From NCBI GenBank assembly GCA_037349105.1, contig JAYJMM010000073.1, positions 62,001 to 126,000 on the forward strand: a stretch of DNA of 64,000 bases, written 5' to 3'. The DNA is from Limnomonas spitsbergensis (lineage: Eukaryota; Chlorophyta; Chlorophyceae; Chlamydomonadales). Shown here one piece after another: positions 10,683 to 22,700 of this stretch. The first letter of the stretch is position 1, and every line of letters starts with the position of its first letter. Both the position numbers and the translations under genes were made by a program. Under the pieces are notes generated by a model. The model was not told where the DNA came from and did not search any database. It saw only the letters and a program-made list of their open reading frames with translations.

Positions 10683-11677
10683 TCACTTCACAGTGACAAC
10701 CACCACGTAAACACCAGAACGGTTAGTGATTCAGAAGAAAAGAAAATCCCCGAAAGAGTGTATCAAGGTCAGAGTGACGTCATCAAATCGCGTGCGTGTG
10801 ACCCTTTGGGTTCCGTCTGAAGTTAGCGGCATCCAGGAACGAAGCCCCACCATATGGGCCACATTTGTCTATAAATTACAGAGGCGGCACGGTGAATGCA
10901 CACCCACCCGACACCTGGCCGTATTTCACGGTACCGTTCAACCGTATTTCCATCTGCACCAGGTAACCAGGTGCCCCCCCACCCCACCCTGAAGAGTGCA
11001 CTGATTGCCCCGGCCTATTATTCAAGACGCCAAAAAAGATGTACAAGTCGCCAGTGTACGGCTCGCATATAGATTAAAGACACCAAAAAAGATGTACAAA
11101 CTGACCAGCAACCGACCGTCGTCAACCAGTCCTCGTTGGCCTCGTCACCGCGATCTCGTTGTAGTAATTCAAACTGTGTTCACACTTGGCACACTCGTCA
11201 CTGCCAGGAATGCCTGGTCTGGCTCGTCGATCAATACAGATTTGGCCCGATATATATCGCTAAAGCAATGCGGCAAGTTCGGCAAGCGACAATGACAACT
11301 GCGATTCAAAATGTTACTCGTCACATGCAGTCGCTGCTGCTAGAAAAGTGTAATTGCAGGCACAGCTTCCCTATCGTAAGGTTGCTCCGGGCACCCTGAC
11401 TTTCAGGTTCTATTTCAGACGTCCACATATGTAGCAGTTCAGGCTTTCGACTTGCATTGTTCGGACTTACTGTTACAATGAGGTCTCACGAGCGCATCAA
11501 GCGTTCGCTGCTAGCCAAGTCATCTAAATGAAGCCACTTCAAAAGAACTCCGTTCATACCTGGGCAGACCCACCGATATAAAGTCCCCCCCACCCTCCAT
11601 AATCGTAGATACAGCCGGGGCCCATAACCACCATTACACGCTTGTGGTGCAGCCCGCACCCTAAACACCGGCATCGT
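10683..11677. other. Intergenic, no gene seen
   Basis: No coding signal is convincing. A 21-bp phrase (caaaaaagatgtacaa core) is repeated at about 11026 and 11079. Confidence 0.5.
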
Positions 11678-11708
11678 AAACCCTAAACCCTAAACCCTAA
11701 ACCCTAAC
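11678..11708. repeat. Interstitial telomere-type repeat, (CCCTAAA)n
   Basis: Four contiguous CCCTAAA units plus a partial one. Written on the other strand this is TTTAGGG, the common plant and green-algal telomere unit. Ordinary sequence lies on both sides, so it is internal and not a chromosome end. Confidence 0.95.
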
Positions 11709-12550
11709 ACACCACGTGATTTTTATGCATCACTCATACAGCGAGCATCTCTGATGACATCCATCTAGTGCATTTGGTGCGGTCTTGTCTCCGTAGGGGT
11801 ACCAAAGCTGCTTAGCTCTCATTCTAAGCAAATGCTACCATTTGGTAGGGCACTCCTATTACTCATGCACCAACTGCACCAACTGCACCACTTAGACTCT
11901 CTGAGAGTGAATTGAAAAAGGGCATGGCCATTCACGACTGACTTCAGTGTGAAACGTTTTTCTGTTATGGAGGAAGGGTATTCTTCAAGTTGCACCACCC
12001 TGCACCATTTGCACCAACTTGCCACTTTACTCTTACCTCAGCCCCACCCCTCTCAGAACCTCCACCGATTCTCTAGAGCCTCCACCAAGGTCCATTGTTG
12101 TCCGTTTCACGTACCTTATGCCGGGCACACCTCGAAAGTAGAAAGTAAGCCCGAACCAAGCTCACGTCATTTGCAGTTTGGTTGCATGCACCTGGGAAGT
12201 GAGCTCTTGTCCTTCCAAGCACCACGTAGTCTTTGTCACTGCCTGTCACCATCAGGTGGTCCTCACACCATGCCGCCCTTGCATACATTGTTGGCTGCAG
12301 CTATTTCGTGCCTCCACTCCCTCATGCAAGGCGGTAAAATCTCAAATGCCGCCGCCGCCTCTGCATATGATTGGTCTGCGGAATATAAGGTTACGACCTC
12401 GCCTTTTCATCCGCCTTGAGGAGGTGACCAGCAAGAGAAGTGTCCAGCCGGTAGCAGGCGGGTGCAGCTGGAAGTTGAGAAGACTGTTCCCACCACCGCT
12501 TGTGGGAGGGCCATGTCCGTGGAGATGCGCAACGGGTCGGCGCCGCATGC
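11709..12550. other. Intergenic, no gene seen
   Basis: No supported exon. Short repeated gcaccaact phrases occur at 11866-11892 and 12000-12020. Confidence 0.4.
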
Positions 12551-12559
12551 AAATCAAAG

Positions 12560-12850
12560 CCGGGGGCAGTAGTAGGGCGGCTTGGGGGAAGTGGGCAGGG
12601 TTTAGGCTGTCAAAATTTAGGGTTCAGGCCTGGGGTGGAGAGGCATCGCTTAAGGGGATGCCCCAGTAGGGGACACGCGGGTGTGTGAGGAAGTGGCGGG
12701 CAGCACAAGGGGCAGTAGGGCGGCCGGGGGGAGTGGGCAGGGTTTAGGCTTTTTACAATTTAGGGTTCAGGCCTGAGTGGGGTGGGGAGGGGAGGCCCCA
12801 ACAGGATACGCACGCGTGTGTGAAGAAGTGGCAGGCAGCACGAGGGCCAG
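12560..12850. repeat. Tandem duplication of about 145 bp with telomere-like phrases
   Basis: Two diverged copies (about 12563-12708 and 12709-12850). Each carries ggcagtagggcgg, gggcagggtttaggct, atttagggttcaggcct and gaagtggcgggcagcac in the same order. Each copy has a TTTAGGGTT phrase. Confidence 0.7.
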
Positions 12851-13059
12851 GGATCAGGGAGGCCCTCGCCAGCGCTTTATCCCACATTCCGCGCTCTGAC
12901 GTCAACACCGCCCCACCGCCACAATGCATAAGAGCAGCATCCCAAGAACTCGACCCGTGCGCCGGGACACTTAATGTATGTGTGCCATGAAACAGGTTTG
13001 AAACAAAGGGGATATTCAGTTGCCCCGGGTGTATGATCTTCCGGTCTACCCAGCCTACA

Positions 13060-13841
13060 TTGGTACTTATTCCAACTACACGGTCACCTTCGGCGGGGCG
13101 CGCGCGTACGCATGCACACGCGCATGCAAAACATGCGACGCGCGCGCGCACGCTCAGGGCACGCGCAGAGATGACCTGGGTTGGGGCTAGCGCGCACTCC
13201 GAGGCTACATCTGTCACGACTGATGCCTTTCCCCCACCCACCTGCCTCCGGCTGCGCCCCAGCGACATGCATCCCTTCGAAACCTGTTCAGTGGGCAAAC
13301 ACAAGCGGTTGTGGATGAGCGCCGGCCCACATGGCATTCTTGAGCGAGTAAAACAAACTATGTTGTGACATTTTAGGCAGTTATCGGGGACTGTTGATGC
13401 CAACAATTTGTGTATACACCAACGTGAAATGTGATGGGTCACCCTTTAGGGGCAGCTGGTCAACAGGTATTGCTAGCAATCACAGCGACGTCCAACACAC
13501 AACAGTCATACGCGCATAGAGTGCGCACTTGCCTACCTGTGAGTGAGTGCCCCTGTGTGTCTATTCGGTGACCTAAGGCGGTGCCTTGTCCTATAATGTA
13601 TCTCCAGCAAAGCACGATGGACCCTGCCACACAGTTCCAAATGCAGAGGTTCGAGCCACTGTACAATCGCCGAATGCACATACTATTTGAGAAAATGGAC
13701 AACGAGAGGAACTATGATGGCATTGAGCAGTTGATGAGAGCGGAGCCGGATGCACATGCCTTCTTCAAGTTCCACATGGAGCAGTGCGGTGATATTTTCA
13801 CGTGGAATATAAAAGTCGACAGGCCTGCGCTACTGAACTAG
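13060..13841 (+). repeat. Repeat unit A, copy 1 (carries an intact 81-codon ORF)
   Basis: The unit begins with a purine/pyrimidine-alternating GC block (13095-13150). A tctgtcacgactgatgcctt phrase follows, then ccagcgacatgca, then gtgaaatgtgatgggtca and gtcaacaggtattgct, and lastly the small ORF. Copy 2 (15320-16745, interrupted) and copy 3 (27085-27780, decayed) share the same order. Confidence 0.75.
13596..13841 (+). CDS. Small conserved protein of unknown function, copy 1
   Basis: The 81-codon ORF runs from ATG to TAG. The product starts MYLQQSTMDPATQFQMQ. It contains YNRRMHILFEKMD, a predicted amphipathic helix, then MRAEPDAHAFFKF, a lone Cys in EQCGDIF, and a short basic/hydrophobic end. 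I see no signal peptide, membrane segment or known domain. A paralogue at 16485-16730 has the same length and stop position with no indel between them, and many differences are conservative or silent. That suggests coding constraint rather than chance. The sequence upstream (ggtgacctaaggcggtgcct) is also conserved in all three unit-A copies and may be a promoter or 5' UTR. Confidence 0.6.
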   Translation: MYLQQSTMDPATQFQMQRFEPLYNRRMHILFEKMDNERNYDGIEQLMRAEPDAHAFFKFHMEQCGDIFTWNIKVDRPALLN

Positions 13842-13969
13842 CATTGCCTCCTGCTTGCAGCATCCCGTTCTTGTGTATGCACTCGGCACCTACAGCAAGA
13901 CGATGCATGCCCACCTAGGCACAAGCTGGTCACATGGTTATGGTGCCCGGGCGCAACCTAGTGTTCAGC

Positions 13970-15010
13970 ATGTGCACAGGGACTCATGCTTGACAGTCGA
14001 CACACAGCCCATGCGCCACGCGGCAAGATGCAGCCAATATGCATGCAGCATGTGTGTCAGAACACAGCATGCATGCAAGGACTCATTTTTCAAACATAGC
14101 AGATGTGCCAAGACGCACAGCCTTTGTGTTCAGACTAAGCTACACGCAGAGCCTTGCGCCCGGACTCATGTGTCAAAACGCATAGCCTGTATAGGAGGAC
14201 TAAGGCCTCAAACAGAGCCCAGACTCGGGGAGCACGGCCTATGAGTCAGGAACCAGGCTGCAAACGGAGCCCATACGGCAGGACACACAGCCTGGAGTGA
14301 CTCAGGACTCCGGCTGCACACTAACATGTCGGCCCGGCACATAGTATATGTGTCCGGAGTGAGGCCTTGCGCCAGGAAGCACAGCATGTGTTTCAAGACT
14401 CAGGCTGCGCACAAAGCCTTGCGTCAGGAAGTACATAATGTGATTTTAAACTAAGGCGGCGCACAGAGCCTTGCACCAGGAAGCACAACCTGTGTTTCAA
14501 GACTCAGGCTGCGCACAGAGCCTTGCGTCAGGAAGCACAGCCTGTGTTTCATGACTCAGGCTGCGCACAGAGCCTTGCATCAGGAAGCACAGCATGTGCG
14601 CCATGATTCAAGCTGCGCACAGAACCTTGCGTTAGGAAGCACAGCCTGTGTTTCAAGACTCAGGCTGTGCACAGAACCTTGCGCCAGGAAGCACAGCCTG
14701 CGTTTCAAGACTCGGGCTGCGCACAGAGCCTTGCGCCAGGAATCACATGCTGTGTTTCAGGACTCGAGCTGCGCACAGAGCCTTGCGTCTGGATGCACAG
14801 CCTTTGAGTCCAGACTCAAGCTGTGCACAGAGCCTTGCGTCTGGATGCACATGCTGTGTTTCAGGACTCAGGCTGGGCACAGAGCCTTACATCAGGAAGC
14901 ACAACATGTGCGCCAGGACTCAGGCTGCGCACAGAGCCTTGCGTCAGGACGCTGAGATTGTGAGCCAAGAATCAGGCTGCGCACTAAGTCCAACCATCAG
15001 GATGCATCAT
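13970..15010. repeat. 52-bp satellite array, regular part 14340-15010
   Basis: The unit reads approximately gcgcacagagccttgcgtca, ggaagcacagcctgtgtttc, atgactcaggct. Spacing of the gcgcacagag phrase at 14511 and 14563 gives 52 bp. About 12 good copies run from 14340 to 15010. Degenerate copies precede (from about 13970) and a second degenerate patch lies at 15740-16020. Long open frames here come from repetition and are not genes. Confidence 0.85.
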
Positions 15011-15319
15011 GCATAGCCTGTGTGCCAGGGCTTAGGTTGCACACTGAGCCCATATGTATCGGAGTGCCGAGCCGCCTATGAGTCATGACGCAAGCTGCGA
15101 CTGGCCAACCCAGGCCCTCGCCAGCGCCTCATTCCACAACCCTCGCCCTAACCTCAACACCTCCCCGACAATGGCCAAGAGCAGCCCATGCGTGCTCCCG
15201 CATCAAGCACATAGAGTCAGGCTGCAAAAAAGAAACACTGCCAGCCTAGTCCATCAGACCTCTCTGAGGGAGGCTGTGACTCCCTTGTTGACAGCCATGT
15301 CGAGGGGATACTGAAAGCA

Positions 15320-16745
15320 TTCGCGCATCACGACCAAGTAACCGTCACAATGCAGCGCGCGTGCGCACGCTCAAGTCACCATAAGGCGCGCGCGCGCTGA
15401 GATCGCCGGGTTTGGGGCTTGCATGCACTCCGAGGCATAAATGTTCATCTATCACGACTGATGCCTTCCCCCGCCCACCTGCTTCCGGCTGCATCGAGCA
15501 ACATGCAGCCCCCCAAAACCTATTGAGTGGGCAAACACAAGCAGTTGTGGATGAGCACAGACCCACACGGCAATTTATAGCGAGGAAAACAAGATTTGTT
15601 GTGCCATTTAGACAGCTATCGGAGAGTGTTGGTGACAACAATATTTGAATATGACAACGTGAAATGTGATGGGTCGCTGTAGGAGCAGGTTGTCAACAGG
15701 CATTGCAAGCAGTCGTAACGGGGTCCTAAACACACCCTGCAGATTAGGTTGCGCACATGTGCAGCTTTGCGTCAGGACGCACAGCCTCTATCATGACTCG
15801 AGCTGTGCACTGCGCCCTACTTCATGACGCACAGCCTGCGTCGAAACACATGCTGTGCTCTGCGCCCTGCTTCATGACCTGTGTCGGAACTCAGATTGCA
15901 CACTGAGCCTTGCCTCATGACGCACAGCCTGTGTGTCGGGACTCAGGCTGCACACTGTGCCTTGCCTCAGGACGCACAGCCTGTGTCGGGACTCATGCTT
16001 CACATTGAGCCTTGACTGCCAAAGGTGTTCCGATGGCACTGAGTACTCACCAAAAGACAACAGTGGCTGCACTCCCCCTATCTCACACCTCAGTCAGCCC
16101 TCCACACACCCGTTGGTGCGCCTTGGTGGCCTATCTTGCTGATGTCTTGCTGCCCTCCTGAAGAGCCAGGAACTGTGTGCAGCATCACCAGCGACGGTGC
16201 AATGTGCGCGTCGGGAAGGAGGGGCGCGTCATGCAGGAAGGGTGCGGCGGCGGCGGAGCAGGCCTCCACGGCACGGAACAGCTTGAGGCCCGTCAGACTG
16301 CCACTTGTGGGATGGCCATAACCGTGGAGATCCGCGACGGTCGGTGCCACATGCAGCTTGACGCCGAGGGTCGATAGGGCAGCCTGCGGAGTGGGCTGGG
16401 TTTAGGTCTGAGCTGTGCACACCTACCTATGAGTGACTGCCAAGTGCGTCTATACAGTGACCTAAGGCGGTGCCTTGTCCTGTCATGTATCTCCAGCAAA
16501 GCGCAATGGACCCGGCCGCACAATTACAAATGCAGAGGTTTGCGTCACTGTACAATCGCCGAATGCACATAATATTTGAGAAAATGGATGACACGAGGAA
16601 CTATGATGGCATCGAGGAGTTGATGAGAGCCGAGCCGGATGCACATGCCTTTTTCAAGTTCTACATGGAGCAATGCGGTGATATTTTCACGTTGAACATA
16701 ACAGTCGACAAGCCTGAGCTGATAAACTAGCAATGACTCCTCTCT
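15320..16745 (+). repeat. Repeat unit A, copy 2, split by a satellite patch
   Basis: The left part (15320-15720) matches copy 1 through gtgaaatgtgatgggtcgct and the following gtcaacaggcattgc. About 700 bp of degenerate 52-bp satellite and unrelated sequence follow. The right part resumes at about 16420 with the conserved leader and the small ORF. Confidence 0.7.
16485..16730 (+). CDS. Small conserved protein of unknown function, copy 2
   Basis: This 81-codon ORF runs from ATG to TAG and is colinear with the ORF at 13596-13841. It keeps MYLQQS, YNRRMHIIFEKMDD, NYDGIEELMRAEPDAHAFF and MEQCGDIFT. Most differences are conservative residue changes (E for Q, K for R, I for L) or silent third-base changes. 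It sits in the split copy of repeat unit A and retains the same leader. No function can be assigned. A third copy near 27640-27780 has lost the frame. Confidence 0.6.
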   Translation: MYLQQSAMDPAAQLQMQRFASLYNRRMHIIFEKMDDTRNYDGIEELMRAEPDAHAFFKFYMEQCGDIFTLNITVDKPELIN

Positions 16746-17004
16746 GGCAGCAGCCCATGCTTTGTGCATGCACTTGGAACCTCCAGCTAGACGATGCAGC
16801 CCCACCTAAGTAGGTACAAGCTGGTCACGTAGCCGTGGTGCCCGGGTGCAGCTTCAGACACACAACCTGTGCACGAGGACCCAGGCTTAAGACGCAGCAC
16901 ATGCATCAGGATGCAGCCAGCGTGTTGCACTGGGGACACACAACCTGTGCACCATACCATAGGCTTGACACGGAGCCCTTGCGCCAAGACACACAAATTG
17001 TGCA

Positions 17005-17935
17005 CCAGGACGCAAGCGTCGGAGAGCTCAGCCTCTGTGTGAGGACTCCAGCCTCAAACAGAGCCCTGGCGCCGGGACGCAAGGGTCGGGGAGCTCAGCC
17101 TGTGTGTGAGGACTCCATCCAGCCTCACACACAGCCCTGGCACCGGGACGCAAGCGTCGGAGAGCTCAGCCTGTGTGCGAGGACTCCAGCCATAGACAGA
17201 GCCCTGGCGCCAGGACGCAAGGGTCGGGGAGCTCAGCCTGTATGTGAGGACTCCAGCCTCAGACAGAGCCTTGGCGCAGGGACGCAAGGGTCGGGGAGCT
17301 CAGCCTGTGTGCAAGGACTCCAGCCTCACACAGAGCCCTGGCGCCGGGACGCAAGCGTCAGAGAGCTCAGCCTGTGTGTGAGGACTCCATCCAGCCTCAC
17401 CAACAGCCCTGGCACCGGGACGCAAGCTCAGCCTGTGTGCGAGGAATCCATCCAGCCTCACACACAGACTTGGCGCCGGGACGCAAGCGTCGGGGAGCTT
17501 AGCCTGTGTGTGAAGACTCCAGCCTCACACAGCCCTGGCGCCGGGACGCAAGCGTCGGAGAGCTCAGCCTGAGTGTGAGGACTCCAGCCACAGAAAGAGC
17601 CCTGGCGCCGGGACACAAGCGTCGAGGAGCTCAGCCTGTGTGTGAGGAATCGATCCAGCCTCACACACAGACTTGGCGCCGGGACGCAAGCGTCGGGGAG
17701 CTTAGCCTGTGTGTGAAGACTCCAGCCTCACACAGCCCTGGCGCCGGGACGCAAGCGTCGGAGAGCTCAGCCTGAGTGTGAGGACTCCAGCCACAGAAAG
17801 AGCCCTGGCGCCGGGACACAAGCGTCGAGGAGCTCAGCCTGTGTGTGAGGAATCGATCCAGCCTCACACACAGACTTGGCGCCACAGCCCATGCGTCGGG
17901 GAGCTCAGCCTGTGTGTGAGGACTCCAGCCTCGCG
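17005..17935. repeat. 67-70-bp satellite array with a 203-bp higher-order repeat
   Basis: The unit is built from gggacgcaagcgtcggggag, ctcagcctgtgtgtgaggac, tccagcctcacacagagccc and tggcgcc. Phrase spacing varies between 66 and 72 bp. Bases 17461-17663 and 17664-17866 are near-identical three-unit blocks, so a higher-order repeat has been duplicated. The tgtgtgtgagg and cctcacacaca phrases inside each unit can pair as a hairpin. Confidence 0.85.
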
Positions 17936-18690
17936 CAGAGCCCATGCACTGTGATGCGTCCTGTGAGTCAGGGGATCTCCATGATGCAATCCTGTGCTCC
18001 CTTCGAGCCTCCTCACCTCCAACAAGGCGGCACGGCAAAGTTGGCCCGAGCACAGCCGCAGCCCGCCTGTGCTCCCTCCATCCTCTCCAATAGGTGGGCA
18101 ACGCGGCCACCCCATCAAGTTCTGAGAGTCCCAAGCAGGTTTGTGAGTGCCCTTGACGAAGTCCCATGCGTCGCCATGCGTGCTCCCCGCGCTGCCATGC
18201 ATTCCCGTTCCTCATGTGCACGCCCTCTGCAGCCCGCGCTTCCTCTGAACCGCCTCTCCTCCAAAAGGGCAACGTTGCTCCGTATAGAGAAGCATACAGT
18301 GAAGTATAACGCGACAAGATATACTCCCCTCAAAAAAATAGGCAGGGAACTTGTGTGCGTTTCTCACGAGCTTCCTCGAAAGCTTCAAGAAAAACAGGCA
18401 TTTTAAACCTGACAAAGAGAACCTTCCATTCGAAATGTGGATGTGTGTAACACAGAACGTGTGAACATCCCACCTTCGCACCCACACTTTCCACGATTTC
18501 AATCCGAAAGCCACGATTTTCGTATCCTTTCTTTCTACCTGCATTCAAGTCACAAGTGCTTTATGTAAACGTTTTGCTGTGTGTGTGCTGCGTGTTACTT
18601 CGATTCCTGGGGTTTCGCTCTTGCTTACAGCGCCGGTGAGTCCGAATGCCTCACAAATGCAAATACTAACCGCGCCCCCTTTCACTAGCA
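17936..18690. other. Spacer upstream of the 18.7-kb gene
   Basis: No exon is supported. Similarity to about 27950-28230 (catgcgcc...ccgcgctgcc phrases) suggests a shared repeat flank. Confidence 0.35.
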
Positions 18691-18697
18691 TATAAAG
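18691..18697 (+). promoter_or_regulatory. Candidate TATA box
   Basis: TATAAAG lies 35 bp before the ATG at 18726, a plausible core promoter with a very short leader. No other promoter element was identified. Confidence 0.4.
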
Positions 18698-18725
18698 CGC
18701 ACAACTGCTGTTTGCAGGAGCAAGA

Positions 18726-19376
18726 ATGGAGTATGAGTACGAAAATATCATGCCTGGCAATGAGGATTACGTCTTTTGTGACAAGCAGGCGGTGAAGAAG
18801 ACGTGGCAGATGGGGCTGACTCGTCCACCTGGAAAAGGCACTCGAGATAGCCATGGAGCACTTACTTTTTGCCAAAACCAGAAAACCTGGGGCCGTTGCC
18901 CGGGTCACACTGAAGGTGCGACACTCTCCTGGTACTTTCTAGAGAGGCTGCCGTTAATGAGTGTGTTCTTGCATGGCAGATCAAGGGCAACACCGTCGAA
19001 TTCTACCCAAAGTTGAAGCATGGCACCAAAAGAGACCTCGACTTCCGATCCTTGCTCACAGTGGATTCGTGCGAAATGTCAACGGGTAGACGGGTGAGGC
19101 GGTGAATGGCAGGGCTCTGAGGCGTCTAAATGCCACACTGATTCCAACTCCTAGCCTGTCTCTTTGCCTCAGGGACTGGCGCACCTCAACCTCGGGTATG
19201 AGGGGGCTAGTGGCCTGGAAGCTTGCTATAGAGTCATGAAGAACACCAAGGGGGAAGCGAACCGGCCGGTGACGTCCAGAAAGCGAGGGAGCGCAGCGGT
19301 GGCTGGCGCTACATCGGCCTCTACCTCGGCTGTTGACGAGTTGTTCGGCTGTGGGTCACAGGATGGTGACATATAG
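18726..19376 (+). CDS. Multi-exon gene of unknown function
   Basis: Exons read as 18726-18915, 18980-19093 and 19173-19376, all with GT/AG borders. The N-terminus starts MEYEYENIMPGNEDYVFC. The reading that joins cleanly to exon 2 (ALEIAMEHLLFAKTRKPG, then ARVTLK, then IKGNTVEFYPKLKHG) is shifted by one base from the ATG frame. The likely cause is an extra C near 18830 (ccacctgg), either real decay or an assembly error. Exon 3 ends at TAG (19374-19376), but the same frame continues as PAKRRRAPFLARS to a strong donor at 19417. That tail resembles the end of exon 21673-21943 in the next gene, so the TAG may be a later nonsense change. No known domain was recognised. Confidence 0.5.
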
Positions 19377-19765
19377 CCGGCTAAGCGGCGGCGGGCCCCT
19401 TTTCTGGCAAGAAGCGGTGAGTGATTGTGGGGCAGCGGCAGTGTGAACCGTGGCCGCACGTGTTCTTGGCTGGCTCCGGTCCTCGATTCTTTCCTCTGCC
19501 GCAGGCCATCCAAGATTCAGATGGGGTTCAAACCTGCGACAGATTGGGGTCCGTCACCGGGCTGGTTGCGCATAAGGCCTCTGGCCAGACTGCACTGCTG
19601 GGTTATAGCTGAATCTTATAAAATGATGCAGTGATCTAGGGGGCATTGGAAGATATATAGGCTTGTCCTCGGTACACGGCATATGCGCATGATGCCTCCA
19701 GAATGGCGCCTATTTCTTCCTCTCTTCATTGGGTGCTCAATAACTGTGTTGTGCTTGTGACGCAG

Positions 19766-22700
19766 TTTTATGAGCGCCCCGCCCTTCCCCTGTCTAAAGG
19801 TTCCGCAACCGCCGCGGACACAACGTACGGGCAGGGGGTCGTTCAGAAGCAGCGGCACTCCTCAGCAACGGCCATCCAGGCTGCCTGGCGAGGCGCGCGG
19901 CAGAGGCGGCGCTTCCTGGCCGCACGCGAGGCGGCTGTAGTGCTGCAGGCGCAATGGCGGGGCCGCTCGGCGCGTGGCCGTTCTGCACGTGCGTGCCTCC
20001 CGAGTACAGGCCGCCTGGCGCGGCTCGCGGACCCGCCGGACGCTGCGGAGTTGGAGGGCGGCTGCGATCTGCGTGCAGCGGTACGTGCAAGCCTGGCAGG
20101 CCCGGACGGCATTCCTGCAGATGCGGAAGGCGGCCGTGGTCATCCAGGTGCGCCGTACTGTCCCCTCCCCTCTTCCTTCTGCTGGGAGGAGCCATTGTCT
20201 CTGCTCCCCTCTGCTCGCGAGAAATGTGTCGCTCCGCCCTATTCCCCTATTTTTCTTCCTTTTTCCTCTTCCTCCTCCTCCCCCTTGCCCTGCCCCTCCC
20301 TCCCCTCACTGCCCTTCCCTCTTCCCTTACTGCAAATGGCATGGACATGCACTGTGTGTAGGTTCTGCCTCCCTTTGCCACATGCCATTTTCTCAACCTT
20401 TTGTTCACAGAACCTGGTGCTCTGATGCAGAGCCTGTGGCGCCGCCGGCAGGCGATGCTGCAGCACCGTGCTGCCGTGCGGGCCACCGTCGTGCTTCAGA
20501 GCCTGTGGCGCCGCGGGCAGGCGATGCTGCAGCTCCGTGCTGCCGTGAGGGCCACCGTTATGCTGCAGAGCCTGTGGCGCCGCCGGCATGCGATGCGGCG
20601 CCTTCAGGCGCGCCGCGGCCGCGGTGAGGGCGTGGGATGCGCGCCGGCTGCATTGTGCGGCAGCCGTCATCCAGCGCTTTGCCCGGGGCATGCTGGTGCG
20701 GCGGCAGGCAGCCCATGAGCACGTCAAACGGGAGGCGCTCGCAGCTTACGCGGCAAGGTCAGGGGGCAGCGGGTGTGTGGAGGTGAGGTGTGCTTTGCTC
20801 TCCTACACTATCCCTGCCTGTTCCCATACTGTGTGGTGCTGGTGTTTGCAGACCCTGATGAGCCATGCAGGCCCTTCGGCTGGGACACCTCGTCTTTGAG
20901 CATCGTCCTTCTCTTGCAAATATTATTTGTGCATTCAAGGCACAGGGGTGCCTCCACCATGCCCCCCCTGGCAGGCACGTTGTTAAGTGGGCAAGACTCT
21001 CATAGACCAATACCCCTTGTCCCCCCATCCTCCCTGCCCTCCATGTCCCCATGCTTCCCGGCATACTTTTTGTTGTCAGTGGGGCTTGTTGGGGCGACTC
21101 TGCTGAGAGTAGTATGGAGGCATTTGAACACAAATGGAGGGAGTTCTCATATAGGCCAGGAACCTCATTCCCTTGCCCGCCTGCCCGCTGCCAGGCTGAC
21201 AGCCGCGTGCACCATCCAGGCAGTGTGGAGAGGTCACCGCGTGAGGCAGACGCATGGCCCCGCGTTGCGAGCCGCGATGCAGTATTGGCGCGAGCAGCGG
21301 GCTGCCTGCCTCATCCAGAAGGTGTGTGTGGGCTCGGTTTGCTGCCTGGGGGAGAAGCTGCCACTAGGAGGGCAGTCTGCATTTGCCTGCCTTCTCCCGG
21401 GCTCGGACCACACATGTCTTCCTGGTGAGAAAATTTACGACTTGCCCCCCTTCCTTGATCGCCCCCCTATTCCTACCCTTATGCCTGCCTCTGCACCCCG
21501 TGTTCCCATAGGCCTCTCGGGACCCGCGTTTTATGGCCCGGCAGTGCGGGCGGCATTCTTCTGCCCTCCCATCTCAACACATTGTGCCAGCTTCCCCCCC
21601 CTCCCTCTCTCACTCAACTTTCACCAAGCCTCCCCCACCTCTACCTGCCTGCCTCTTAACCTCCGGTGTCAGGTCTACAGGGCGCACCTGTTGGGCAAGC
21701 GTCTGGCCGCGAGGGCTGCTTTGGCCACTATTTCAGGCTTCGTACCCGGCTTCCGGACGCAACTGCAGCGGTGGGCGGAGCGGCGACAGGACTACGCTGA
21801 CAGCAGGCAGCGCGGAGGCATGCGGCGTGCTGTCGACCTGATGGATGACGGCGGCCATGAAGGCATGCCGAGTCCCACAAGGAAGCGCTACAGGGATGAT
21901 GAATCGACGCTGGCTAACCGGCGGACCCCGTCCCGGGCGGTCGGTGAGTGATTGGGGGGCAGTAGTGAGAGGGAACGGGGGGGCGGGCAGGTCATCTCGT
22001 GTTTTTGACCTGAGCCGTGTTCTTTCCTCGCCATGATCATCATGGCATGCAAGACATTTTGTGGGGCGCCAAACCTGGACCAACTTCTGGGGTAGGCAGT
22101 ATGCTGTGCTATTTTGATTGCTCATCCCATGCTGACACACCTCACACCTGCTCCTTGCTATCGTGAGCGTAGAGACACGCATTGACAATCTGGACGTTGG
22201 CGGATCCGCGCCGCCGCTGCCGCCGCCGCCGCCGCCACCTTCTGGCGAGGTGGACTGCAGTTTTGCTAGGGTATTTGATGATTCCACGGGTGAGGCGAAG
22301 GTTGATATGGATGGTGGGGGCTTGCCTGCGTGGGCCTACAAAGGGAGAGGGAGGGGAAGAAGTCCAGGTGGGAAATAAACATTGATATTTTATATTCGGG
22401 AGAGCTGCCATGTTGCCAGGCCTGATGGGAACCAAATAAAAATTGGCAGATGTTTGTTTGGAAGTAGTCCGTCAAAATGCTATGGGGAGGCAGGAAAACG
22501 CTGTGATGCAAGGTAAAATATGAGGCATTCACGTTATCAAGGCGTCAATTAAAGACCCCCTCATGTCGCGTGTCACTCCCATGCAGAGCCACAGGGAGGC
22601 GCCCAGGCCGTGCTCTTGGCCGACGATGACCTGGACGTCGACATGTCAAATCTCTTCGCCGAGTTGTTGCGTGACGACCCGGACGTTGGGGTCCCCGGAG

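Noticed and set aside
11678..11708. True chromosome end
   Set aside because: Only about 30 bp of repeat, with long non-telomeric sequence on both sides.
12753..13442. 229-codon minus-strand ORF
   Set aside because: It crosses the 145-bp duplication and unit A, has low-complexity Cys/Arg/Ala stretches, and is not kept in the other unit-A copies.
16835..18317. Long open frames on both strands (245 and 218 codons)
   Set aside because: They are translations of the 67-70-bp satellite, and similar frames open on both strands at once. No independent coding sign.
20165..20335. Pyrimidine-rich tract as coding sequence
   Set aside because: It lies between a good donor (20148) and acceptor (20430) of the IQ gene. 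Open frames there reflect C/T richness.
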